This document shows, in pieces, positions 36,679 through 45,320 of a stretch of 64,000 bases of DNA. The stretch lies in assembly GCA_963799925.1 (NCBI GenBank), contig CAWCYZ010000004.1, forward strand, positions 558,001 to 622,000. Reading direction: 5' to 3'. A program made the position numbers and the translations under genes. The stretch comes from DATBQN01 sp963799925 (lineage in GTDB: Bacteria; Acidobacteriota; Thermoanaerobaculia; Multivoradales; UBA5704). Numbering within the stretch: the stretch's first letter is position 1; each line of letters begins with the position of its first letter. The notes beneath the pieces are model-generated. The model saw only the letters and a list, made by a program, of their open reading frames with translations, did no database searches and had not been told where the DNA came from.

Positions 36679-36843
36679 ATGGATACGACCACCGCGCAGC
36701 CCGCCCTCAAGCAGCACCCGAAACCGGCCGGCCGGGTCCTCGCCCGGGTCCTCGCCGAGGATCTGAGCCAGCCATCGGGCATCTGGCCCCCGAAGACCCA
36801 GACCGTCGGTCTCGGCGGCTTCCGTGACACCGATCTGGGGTGA
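36679..36843 (+). CDS. Candidate graspetide precursor peptide
   Basis: A 54-codon gene with a near-ideal ribosome binding site (AAGGAG, 7-8 bp before the ATG). The N-terminal half is leader-like: an amphipathic helix, KPAGRVLARVLAEDLSQ (residues ~15-31). The C-terminal half, after PSG, is core-like: KTQTVGLGGFRDTDLG has Thr40, Thr42 and Thr51 as possible hydroxyl donors, Lys39, and Asp50 and Asp52 as possible acceptors for ester or amide links. An MvdD-like ATP-grasp ligase gene starts 81 bp downstream on the same strand, the standard pairing for graspetides. The stop depends on a GGGG run. With one G fewer, the peptide would end ...RDTDLGDTD before TAG. No known core motif (TxKYPSD or plesiocin type) is present. 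Confidence 0.55.
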   Translation: MDTTTAQPALKQHPKPAGRVLARVLAEDLSQPSGIWPPKTQTVGLGGFRDTDLG

Positions 36844-36924
36844 CACCGATTAGAATCCGCTGATCCTCACCATGGCTCTCGCGCCCGCGCTCCGACCGTC
36901 CTTGCCGAGCCGCCCGCCCGTCCG

Positions 36925-38037
36925 ATGCCGACGACCGTCCTCATCCTGACATTCCCCGGCGACGTGCACGCCGTCGCCGTCGCGGTGGCCCTCCGCCGCA
37001 AGGGAGCGGTCCCGGTGACCTGGTTCACGCCGGACTTCCCGATGCGGACGGGCGAGACCCTCGCCTTCGAGGGCGGGCGCCTCGCCATCCGTGTCCAGGG
37101 CCCCGAGGTCGACCCCGGCGGCGGCCGGATCGACGCGGTGTGGAACCGCCGCCCGACCCATGCCATCGACTTCGCGGCGCTGCACGCCGCCGATCGGCGC
37201 TTCGCGGAGCGCAGCTGCGAGCTCCTCCGGCGTTCGCTCTTCGACCTCCTCGCCCCGGAAGCCTTCTGGGTGAACCCCGATCCGGCGGTGCGCCGCAACA
37301 GCAAGCCCCTCCAGCACGCCGCCGCCGTCCAGGTGGGCCTCGAGACGCCCGACACCCTCTACACCAATGACCCTGAGGAGATCCGACGGTTTCTCCGCCG
37401 CCAAGGGGGCCGCATCGTCTACAAGCCCCTCTTCACGCCGCTCTGGAAGGTGGCGGACGAGTACCTGTCCCCCTACACCAACGTGGTGACGGAGGAGACG
37501 CTCGTCGAGGACGCGCTGCTGCGGGCCGCTCCCGGCATCTTCCAGGCCCTGGTCCCCAAGGCCTGGGAGCTGCGGATCACGGTCATGGGGCACCATGTCC
37601 TCGGCGCCCGCGTGCTCTCCCAGGAGACGGAGAGCGGCCGGCTCGACTGGCGAAAGTCCTACGCCGAGCTGCGGATGGAGCCCTGCGAGATCGCCGCGGA
37701 CCTCGCCGAGCGCTGTATCGCGCTGCTGGCGCGGCTCGGCTTCGTCTTCGGCTGCTTCGATTTCGTGGTGACCCCGGAGGGCCGTACCGTCTTCCTCGAG
37801 GTCAACCAGATGGGGCAGTTCCTGTTCGTCGAGGAGTACACGGGCCTGCCCCTCCTCGACGCCTTCGCCGAGCTGCTGCTCCAGGGGAGGCCCGACTTCG
37901 CCTGGAGCCGGGAGCGGGCCGGCATCCGCTTCGCCGACGTCCTGCCCGAGGCGGAGGAGAGCTGCCGGCGCGAGCAGCAGGACCACCTGCCGGAGCTCGA
38001 CATGGCCTGGCCCGAAGAGGTCGAAACGCCGTCCTGA
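36925..38037 (+). CDS. MvdD-like ATP-grasp RiPP peptide ligase
   Basis: 370 residues, intact. The N-terminal domain (VLILTFPGDVHAVAVAVALRRKG...) includes VWNRRP (residues 72-77), typical of microviridin-type ligases. FWVNPDPAVRRNSKPLQHAAAVQVGLETPDTLYTNDPEEIRRF then matches the peptide-ligase ATP-grasp subfamily closely. The ATP/Mg site shows Lys167 (IVYKPLF), APGIFQALVPKAWELRITVMG, Asp279 and EVN (292-294) in VFLEVNQMGQF. It would join side-chain carboxylates to hydroxyls or amines on the peptide encoded 81 bp upstream. No transporter, protease or acetyltransferase gene is adjacent. A RimK-like glutamate ligase is the alternative, but the NSKPLQ and TNDP segments favour the RiPP group. Confidence 0.82.
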   Translation: MPTTVLILTFPGDVHAVAVAVALRRKGAVPVTWFTPDFPMRTGETLAFEGGRLAIRVQGPEVDPGGGRIDAVWNRRPTHAIDFAALHAADRRFAERSCELLRRSLFDLLAPEAFWVNPDPAVRRNSKPLQHAAAVQVGLETPDTLYTNDPEEIRRFLRRQGGRIVYKPLFTPLWKVADEYLSPYTNVVTEETLVEDALLRAAPGIFQALVPKAWELRITVMGHHVLGARVLSQETESGRLDWRKSYAELRMEPCEIAADLAERCIALLARLGFVFGCFDFVVTPEGRTVFLEVNQMGQFLFVEEYTGLPLLDAFAELLLQGRPDFAWSRERAGIRFADVLPEAEESCRREQQDHLPELDMAWPEEVETPS

Positions 38038-38086
38038 GCGGGGGCGAAGGAAGGCGGCTTACGCTAGACTTTCAGCCTGCGCTCAA

Positions 38087-38161
38087 GCCGGCATAGCTCA
38101 GGGGTAGAGCTACGGTCTTGTAAACCGTAGGTCCCCGGTTCGAATCCGGGTGCCGGCTCCA
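38087..38161 (+). tRNA. tRNA-Thr (anticodon TGT)
   Basis: A full cloverleaf: acceptor GCCGGCA/TGCCGGC (38087-38093 with 38151-38157), D arm GCTC-AGGGGTA-GAGC, anticodon arm CTACGGT-CTTGTAA-ACCGTAG with anticodon TGT, T arm CCCGG-TTCGAAT-CCGGG. Discriminator T at 38158 and an encoded CCA at 38159-38161. Confidence 0.97.
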
Positions 38162-38210
38162 CGATCTCCGCGGCGCAGATCTCCGCCGGCACCCCGATTC
38201 GAAGGGCGGC

Positions 38211-38534
38211 TCAAGAGAACGGACCCCAGGGAGGGTTGCAGGGGTAAGGGTGGCCGTTGGGATCTATGCAGGTGCCGGTGATCACGCTGTCCGCCGCGGC
38301 GGGCGGCGGCGTGACGGCGCGGGCCGGGGCGGCGGCGCAGCCGCTCGGTCCGAGGCACCCGGCGGCGGCCCAGAGCGCCGCGAGGCGATCCCACCAGGAG
38401 GGCTGCAGCGCAGCCGAATGTTGCGCGCGGTGGAGGGCCGGCGCCTGGCGGGGCGCTCGACTGGCGGTAACGGCGATCAGGGCGGTGGACGAGAACAGCA
38501 GGACTGCGGCGGCGGCGAGCAGCGTCTTCTTCAC
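38211..38534 (-). CDS. Small secreted hypothetical protein
   Basis: 107 residues, GTG start with AGAAGGAGA just upstream. It has a clear signal peptide (MKKTLLAAAAVLLFSSTALIAVTA), then an Ala/Pro-rich stretch with one Cys pair (GCLGPSGC), and a C-terminal loop, GTCIDPNGHPYPCNPPWGPFS. No family recognised. It stands alone between the tRNA and a strong terminator. It is likely a periplasmic or extracellular protein with disulphides. Confidence 0.6.
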   Translation of the reverse strand: MKKTLLAAAAVLLFSSTALIAVTASRAPRQAPALHRAQHSAALQPSWWDRLAALWAAAGCLGPSGCAAAPARAVTPPPAAADSVITGTCIDPNGHPYPCNPPWGPFS

Positions 38535-38688
38535 GGCGATCTCCTTCTACGGCGGACGGTTTTCCCCTTCCCCACGCCTCACATCGGGTCTCCTTCGTCG
38601 AACCAAGGGAAGGCCGCTGTTTCGGCCTCCTGAAGATAAGGGTGTGCGCTAGACCGCGGAATGAGCTGGGCGCGGCGGCCCCCAAAAC

Positions 38689-38726
38689 ACGAAGAGCTCC
38701 GGCACGCGGGCGCCGGAGCTCTTCGT
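38689..38726 (-). terminator. Strong rho-independent terminator after the HDO-like gene
   Basis: A perfect 15-bp stem (38689-38703 with 38712-38726; ACGAAGAGCTCCGGC) with an 8-base loop, followed on the minus strand by GTGTTTTGG. It lies 20 bp after the stop of the 38746-39438 gene. Confidence 0.88.
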
Positions 38727-38745
38727 CAGGATGGAGAGAGAGCGG

Positions 38746-39438
38746 CTACGCGGTGGCGACGGCCTCGGCCGGCACTTCCTGGCCGTGGAACTCCGTCCGC
38801 AGGCGGTCGAAGAAGGCGGTCCACAGGCTCCACACCTCCTCGGCGCCCGCCTCGATCTGGTCGATCTCCTGGTCGCTGAAGCCGCTCTCGACGGCGCCGC
38901 TCGCCTGCTCGACGTGGTTCGGCTCCTGCTCGATGTGGATGTCGACCCAGGGCAGGTCCTTCACCCCCGACACCTTGCGCACCGCGTTGCCCATCCCCGC
39001 CACCATGGCGAGGTCGGCGGTCTCGGTGCCGTAGACGAAGCCGAGGGCGGAGAGCCGCTCGGCCGAGGCTTCCTTGTAGCGCTGCACCAGGCGGCGGGTC
39101 TCCTCGAAGGGGGCCGCCTCGGCGACCGTCGCGCGGTCGAAGCCCGCGGCCTCCATGGTGGTGACGTAAAGGCGCTCGTGGGCCCGCCCGGCGTCGCCTT
39201 CGCCGAGCTCCTGGTTCAGGATGTTGCACAGCTTGGTCTTGATCTCGAGCACCGGGACGGCGTCGATCGAGCGCGAGAGGAAATTCGGGAAGTAGTGGAG
39301 CGGGTGCCACCACTGGCCGAGGAAGACGCCGACGTTCTCGCGCGTCACGTCGGAGCTCTTCACGTCCTTGAAGAAGGGGTGGTGGATCAGCTCCTTGCGG
39401 AGCGGATTGGCTTCGAGTCGTTCGGTAATGCCCTGCAT
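38746..39438 (-). CDS. Haem-oxygenase-like (HDO/PqqC-fold) diiron-type enzyme
   Basis: 230 residues, intact, all-helical. HHPFFKDV and GQWWHPLHYFPNFLSR at the N-terminus are typical of iron-containing redox enzymes of this fold. The E-x6-H motif expected for haem-oxygenase-like diiron oxidases is present at Glu80-His87 (ELGEGDAGRAHERL). Further possible ligands are Glu139 (VYGTETAD) and the cluster Asp166, His168, Glu172, His175 in DIHIEQEPNH. Enzymes of this group perform oxidative C-C or C-N chemistry on amino acids and fatty acids, often inside natural-product clusters. It is divergent from the acyl-ligase/NRPS locus, with a 250-400 bp gap between. A role in tailoring or precursor supply is plausible but unproven. 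Confidence 0.75.
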   Translation of the reverse strand: MQGITERLEANPLRKELIHHPFFKDVKSSDVTRENVGVFLGQWWHPLHYFPNFLSRSIDAVPVLEIKTKLCNILNQELGEGDAGRAHERLYVTTMEAAGFDRATVAEAAPFEETRRLVQRYKEASAERLSALGFVYGTETADLAMVAGMGNAVRKVSGVKDLPWVDIHIEQEPNHVEQASGAVESGFSDQEIDQIEAGAEEVWSLWTAFFDRLRTEFHGQEVPAEAVATA

Positions 39439-39686
39439 GTTGACTCCTTATCTGGTCCGTGGCCGGATCGGCTGGGCGGGTGCCCCCAGGGCTTCGACGG
39501 ATCGCCCGCGGCAGCGAGCCGCCCGGCCGCTGTCTCGTGGCGATTCTACTCTCCTTAATTCTTCGTGCGTTGGAATCCACGAGGCGTGACAGCGGGTTGT
39601 CTCCGGTGGGGAGACGAGAGACACTCTCCCCGCAGGCGCCGAGCTCGCCTGACCTGTAGCCTTATGGGATCAGCTGCTTGAGAGCA

Positions 39687-39851
39687 ATGGAGCAATTGCA
39701 CCAGACCGCCGCTTCAACCGCCCCGCCTCCAGCCTGGCGCGACGACTGGCGCGAAACGACCGGCGAGACGGCGGCCCAGGCCGCCGCGCCGCCGCTGCGT
39801 GCTCGGTTGCGTCGCCGCGAGCGGACCCCGGCCAAGGGCCGCGCCCGGTGA
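39687..39851 (+). CDS. Possible small ORF coupled to the acyl-AMP ligase gene
   Basis: A 54-codon frame (ATG at 39687) whose TGA overlaps the GTG start of the ligase (GTGA). The peptide begins MEQLHQTAASTAPPP and ends in a basic tail rich in Arg (RARLRRRERTPAKGRAR). There is only a weak GAGAG upstream and no family resemblance; it is not MbtH-like. It could be a leader peptide driving translation of the NRPS, or chance. The remaining gap 39439-39686 shows no gene; it probably holds the divergent promoters. Confidence 0.25.
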   Translation: MEQLHQTAASTAPPPAWRDDWRETTGETAAQAAAPPLRARLRRRERTPAKGRAR

Positions 39852-42049
39852 CGCGGCCAGCGGTCCATCCGGAGGTCCGGCCGAGCACCCTGGCCGGGCT
39901 GCTCAAGGCCCGTGCCGCCGAGCAGCCGGACCGCGCGGCCTACCTCTTCCTCACGAACGGCGAGGCGGGCGACGCGGAGCGCCTGACCTGGGGCGAGCTC
40001 GACCGCCGGGCGCGCGCCGTCGCCGCGGCCCTCGCGGCGTCGGTCGCCCCCGGCGAGCGGGCGCTGCTGCTCTTCCCGCCGGGGCTCGACTTCATCGCCG
40101 CCTTCTTCGGCTGCCTCTACGCCGGGGTGGTCGCGGTGCCGGCCTACCCGCCGCGCGCCAACGACCGCTCGCCGTCGCGGCTGCGGGCGATCGTCCGCGA
40201 CGCCCGGCCGCGCGCCGCGCTGACCACGGCCGCCCTTGCCGCCCGCGCCGTCGCCCTCGCCGAGCGCGTCCCCGAGCTCGCCGGCGGCACGCTTCCTGGC
40301 GACCGACGCCCTGCCGCGGGAGCGCCCCGAGGCCGGCCTCGCCGACCTCGCCGAGCCCGATCCCCGCGCCGTCGCCTTCCTCCAGTACACCTCGGGATCG
40401 ACGTCGGCGCCCAAGGGGGTGATGGTCACCCACGCCAACCTCGTGCACAACGAGCGGATGATCGGCGCCGCCTTTGGGGTCGACGCGGAGTCGGTGATCG
40501 TGGGGTGGCTGCCGCTCTACCATGACATGGGGCTGATCGGGAACGTGCTGCAGCCGCTCCACGCCGGCGCGCTCGCCGTGCTGATGCCGCCGGTCGCGTT
40601 CCTGCAGCGGCCGCGGCGCTGGCTGGAGGCGATCGACCGCTATCGCGGGACGATCTCCGGCGGCCCCAACTTCGCCTACGAGCTCTGCGTCCAGAAGGTG
40701 CCCCGGCGGGAGCGCGAGGGGCTCGACCTCGCGAGCTGGCGGGTGGCCTTCAACGGTGCCGAGCCGGTGCGCGCCGCGACTCTCGAGCGCTTCGCCGACG
40801 CCTTCGGTCCGCACGGCTTCCGCCGCGCGGCGTTCTATCCCTGCTACGGCCTCGCCGAGGCGACGCTCTTCGCCGCCGGCCCCGACCGCGGCCGCGCGCC
40901 GCGGGTCGAGGCGGTGGACGCCGCGGCCCTGGCGCGTGGCGAGGCCATGCCGGCGGCGCCCGACGGACCTCGCGCGGCGGTCCGCCGGCTCGTCGGCTGC
41001 GGGCATGCGTCGCTGGGGCAGCGGATCGCGATCGTCGACCCCGCGAGCGCGGCGGAGCTGCCGGACGGGCGGGTGGGGGAGGTCTGGATCGCCGGCGAGA
41101 GCGTCGCCCGTGGCTACTGGCGGAAGCCGGAGGCGACAGCGCAGGATTTTGGCGCCGTGCTCGCCGAGACCGCGGCGCCCGCCGCCGCCGGACGCCGTGG
41201 GCCGTACCTGAGGACCGGCGACCTCGGCTTCGTCCAGGGCGGCGAGCTCTTCGTCACCGGGCGGCAGAAGGACCTCATCATCCTGCGCGGCCGCAACCAC
41301 TATCCGCAGGACTTGGAGCTCACCGCCGAGCGCAGCCACCCGGACCTGCGGCCGGGCGGCGGCGCGGCGTTCGCGATCGAGGCCGAGGTCGAGGTCGATG
41401 GCGCCGCCGGCGCGCCGGGAGGCGAAGAGCGGCTGGTGCTGGTGCAGGAGGTGGAGCGCCGGTCTGGCGCCGGGCGGGAGGAGCTGGACGGGATCGCCGC
41501 GGCGATCCGCCGCGCGGTGGCCGAGGAGCACGAGGTGCAGCCCCACGAGGTGGTCCTGGTGCGCGCCGGGACGGTGCCCAAGACGTCGAGCGGCAAGGTG
41601 CAGCGCTTCGCCTGCCGCGAGCTGTACCTGTCCGGCGAGCTGCCGGCGCTGGCGCGGAGCGCGCTCGCCGCCGAGGCGGCAGAGCGGAGAGGAGAAAAGG
41701 CAGAGGAGACGAGCGGGCCGGGTGAGGCGCGCGGTCGTCGCGCCGGTCTCGCCGAGCTCCGGGCGCTGCCGCCTGCGGCGCGCGCCGCGGCGCTGACGAC
41801 GCTGCTCCGCGAGCGCGCCGCCGCGGTGCTGGGGCTGGCGGTCGAGGCGGTCGACGCCGATCGGCCGCTGACCGCCCTCGGGCTCGACTCGCTCTCCGCG
41901 GTCGAGATCCAGGGCGCGGTCGAGGCGGCGCTCGGGGTGCCGCTGCCGATCTCCGATCTCCTGCAGGGAGCGACGGCGCGGGAGCTGGCCGCGCGGATGG
42001 CGGCGGCGCTCGCCGAAACGGCGGCAGCAGAGCCGCCGCCGTCGCCGAC
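39848..42049 (+). CDS. Fatty acyl-AMP ligase plus acyl carrier protein (NRPS loading unit)
   Basis: Activates a fatty acid as acyl-AMP and loads it onto the attached ACP to prime the assembly line. It starts at GTG 39848. The FAAL domain covers LAGLLKARAAEQPDRAAYLFL to about 41660: FLQYTSGSTSAPKGVMVTHANLVHN (P-loop, FAAL form), GWLPLYHDMGLIGNVLQPL, PCYGLAEATLF, YLRTGDLGFVQGGELFVTGRQKDLIILRGRNHYPQDLE, and SSGKVQRF. The ACP is at ~41760-42010 with its phosphopantetheine Ser in GLDSLSA (41889-41891). The frame changes near 40290 (GGCARFLATDAL side). No stop codon separates it from the first condensation domain; the frame only shifts again near 42030. It is therefore probably one polypeptide with the NRPS. 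Confidence 0.92.
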
Positions 42050-45000
42050 ATGGCCGCGGAGGTCGACGAGGCCACGGCGGATCAGCCGCTCTCGATCGGC
42101 CAGCGGGCGCTCTGGTTCCTGGAGCGGCTGGCGCCGCAGGCCGGCGCCTACAACATCGCGGTGGCGGCGCGCGCCAGGGGGCTCGACGCCGGCCGGCTGC
42201 GGCGCGCCCTGGAGGCCCTCGTGGCGCGCCACCCGGCGCTGCGGACGGCGTTTCCCAGCGCCGGAGACGAGCCGGTGCAGCGGGTGCTGCCGGCGGACCT
42301 CGCGACGATCGACTTCGCCCGCCGGGACGCCGCGCGGTGGAGCGGGGGGCAGCTCCGCGAGCGGCTGGCGGCGGAGGCCTGGCGGCCGTTCGACCTCGAG
42401 CACGGCCCGCTGGTGCGGCTGCGGGTATTCGAGCGGCCGGCCGGAGGGGCCGATGGCGAGCTGGCGCTGCTCTTCGCCGTCCACCACGCCGTGGCGGACT
42501 TCTGGTCGCTCGGCATCATGGCGCGCGAGCTGGGCGCCCTCTACGCGTCGCCGGACGGCGCCGCGCTCGCTCCGTCGCCGCCGCTCGGCTACGCCGACTT
42601 CGCGCGGCGGCAGATGGAGAGGCTCGCCGGCCCCGAGGGCGAACGGCTGGGGGCGTTCTGGCGCCGGGCGCTCGCCGGCGAGCGCGGCCCGCTGCCCGAC
42701 CTCGCGCTGCCGACCGACCGCCCGCGGCCGCCGGTCCAGACCTGGCGCGGCCTGGCGCGCGGCGCCGAGGTCCCGGCGAACCTCGCCGGCGCCCTGCGGC
42801 GCCTCGCGGCCGGGGAGGGGGCCGGCCTCTTCGCCGTCCTCGCCGCCGCCTGGCAGGTGCAGCTCGGGCGCTACGGCGGCCAGGATGACTTTGCGCTCGG
42901 CATTCCCACCTCCGGGCGCGGCGCGCCCGAGTGGGCCGGCGTCGTCGGCTACTTCGTCAACCCGGTGGCGCTCCGTGCCGACCTCCGGCCGTCTCCTCCC
43001 GGCGCCGGCGGGCCGAGCTTCGCGCGCGTCCTCGCCCGCACCCGGCAGGCGGCGCTCGCCGCCCTCGATCATGCCGGCTATCCCTTCGTCCTCCTCGCCG
43101 AGACGCTGCGGCCGTTGCGCGACGCGGGCCGCCCGCCGCTCTTCCAGGTCCAGCTCACCCTCGAGCAGCGCCGCGCGGGAGACGACCCGGGCCTCGCCGC
43201 CTTCGCCCTCGGCGAGGAGGGGAGGCGGATCTCGCTCGGCGGCGGCGGGCTGACGTCGGTCGCCCTCGGCGAGCGCCGCGCCCAGCTCGAGCTCGCCCTC
43301 GCGGCGGCGGAGCTCCCCGGCGGCGGCATCGGCCTCTCGCTCACCGCGAACGCCGATCTCTTCGACTCGACGACGGCGGAGCGGATGCTCGGCCACCTGC
43401 GGACGCTCCTCGCCGGCGCCGCGGCCGACCCGTCGGCGCGGCTGGAGGACCTGCCGCTCCTCTCCCCGCCGGAGCGCCGGCAGCTCGTCGCCGAGTGGAA
43501 CGACTCGGCGGTGGTGGAGCGGGAGAGCGCAGCGCATGGAGACCGGCTGCACGACCTCGTCCTGGCGCAGGCGGAGCGCACGCCGGATGCCGTGGCGGTC
43601 GTCGGCGGCGAGGCACGGCTGACCTACGGCGGCCTCGCGGCGCGCGCCGGCCGCGTCGCGGGCGTGCTGCGGGCCCTGGGGCTCGGCGCCGAGGGGCGGG
43701 TCGGCCTCTGCCTGCCGCGCACGCCGGACCTGATCGCCGCCGTCCTCGGCATTCTGCAGGCGGGCGGCGTCTACGTGCCGCTCGATCCCGCGTATCCGGA
43801 GGCGCGGCTGGAGCTGATGCTCGCCGACTCCGGCGCCGAGGCGCTGCTGACCGATGCCTCGCTCGCCGGCCGCTTCCCGTTCTTCGCCGGCCGCGTCGTG
43901 GCGCTCGAGCGGCTGGCTCGTCTCCCCAGCCGCGGCGAGGGGGCGCGAGATGGCGTGGACGGCCACGGCGGCAGCGATCGCGATCTGGCCTACGTGATCT
44001 ACACCTCGGGCTCGACGGGCCGCCCCAAGGGGGTGGGGATCGAGCACCGGAGCGCCGTCACCCTGGTCCGCTGGGCCCTGGCGGCGTTCCCGCCCGCGGA
44101 TCTGGCGGGAGTGCTCGCCGCGACCTCGGTCTGCTTCGACCTCTCGATCTTCGAGATCTTCGTCCCGCTCGCCGCGGGCGGCCGGGCGATCCTCGTCCCC
44201 AACGTCCTGGCGCTCCCGGAGCTCGCGGCGGCGGCCGAGGTGACGCTCGTCAACACCGTCCCCTCGCCGATGGCGGAGCTGGTGGAGGGGCCGCTGCCCC
44301 GCGGGCTCCGCACGGTCAACCTGGCCGGCGAGCGGCTCGAGCCGGAGCTCGCGGCGCGCATCTATGCCCATGCCCAGGTCGAGCGCGTGGTCAACCTCTA
44401 TGGCCCCACCGAGGACACCACCTACTCGACCTTCGCGGCGGTGCCGCGCGGCGCCCCCCTCGCCGCCATCGGCCGGCCGCTCGCCAACACCCGCGCGCGG
44501 GTGCTCGGCCGGGACGGCGAGCTCCTGCCGATCGGCATTCCCGGCGAGCTCGCCCTGGCCGGCGACGGCCTGGCGCGCGGCTACCTGGGGCGGCCGGAGC
44601 TGACCGCCGAGCGCTTCGTCCCCGATCCCTTCGGCCCGCCGGGGGCGCGGATGTACCGCACCGGCGACCTGGCGCGCCGGCTGCCCGACGGCCAGCTCGA
44701 TTTCCTCGGCCGCCTCGACGACCAGGTCAAGATCCGCGGCTTCCGCATCGAGCCCGGCGAGATCGCCGCCGTGGTCGCCGAGCACCCCGGTGTCCGTCAG
44801 GCGGCGGTGCTGGCGCTGCCCGCTCCCGGCGGCGGGCGGCGCCTGGTCGCCTTCGTCGCGCCGGAGCTCCCGGCGGACCTCCGCGCCTTCCTCGCCGGGC
44901 GGCTGCCGGAGCCGATGCTCCCGGCGGCCTGGCTGGCGCTCCCGGCGCTGCCGCTCAACGCCAGCGGCAAAGTGGACCGCGGCGCGCTGGCTCGCCGCGC

Positions 45001-45320
45001 CGCCGAGGCCGATCTCCCGAGTGCGTCCGGCGCCGCGTCCGGCGCCGCGGGCGAGCCGCCCTACGCGGCGCCGCGCGAGCCGCGCGAGGAGATCCTGGCG
45101 GAGCTCTTCGCCGGCCTGCTGGGCGGAGCGCCGGGGAGCCGGGGCGCCGGCGGGTGGGCATCCACGACGACTTCTTCGCCCTCGGCGGCCACTCGCTCCT
45201 CGCCACGCGCGCCGTCGCCCAGGTGTCGCGCCTCTTCGCGGTCGACCTGCCGGTCTCGGCGATCTTCGCCTCGCCCACCGTCGCCGGGCTCGCGGCGCGG
45301 CTCGGGCAGCTCGCGCGCGG
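42050..45320 (+). other. NRPS module 1: starter C, A1 (alanine-type signature), T1
   Basis: C at ~42092-43470 has HHAVADFWS in place of HHxxxDG, as in starter C domains that accept an acyl chain. A1 is at ~43540-44990. Aligning CFDLSIFEI, VNTVPSP, TVNLAGE and NLYGPTEDTTY to the GrsA positions gives D-L-F-N-N-A-L-T-Y, the alanine-type code. T1 Ser is at 45193-45195; the frame changes just before it, near 45160. Confidence 0.8.

Noticed and set aside
36538..36846. A 102-codon minus-strand ORF opposite the peptide gene
   Set aside because: No ribosome binding site and no family resemblance. The plus-strand peptide gene has a strong site and the ligase partner.
36925..38037. ATP-grasp gene as D-Ala-D-Ala ligase or RimK
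   Set aside because: It lacks the Ddl Tyr loop and NxNTxPG motif seen in the gene at 1-417. The WNRRP, NSKPLQ and TNDP segments place it with RiPP-type peptide ligases.
38211..38534. The small secreted protein as a second graspetide precursor
   Set aside because: It has a Sec signal peptide, lies on the opposite strand beyond the tRNA, and has no Thr/Asp core. Graspetide precursors are cytoplasmic leader-core peptides.
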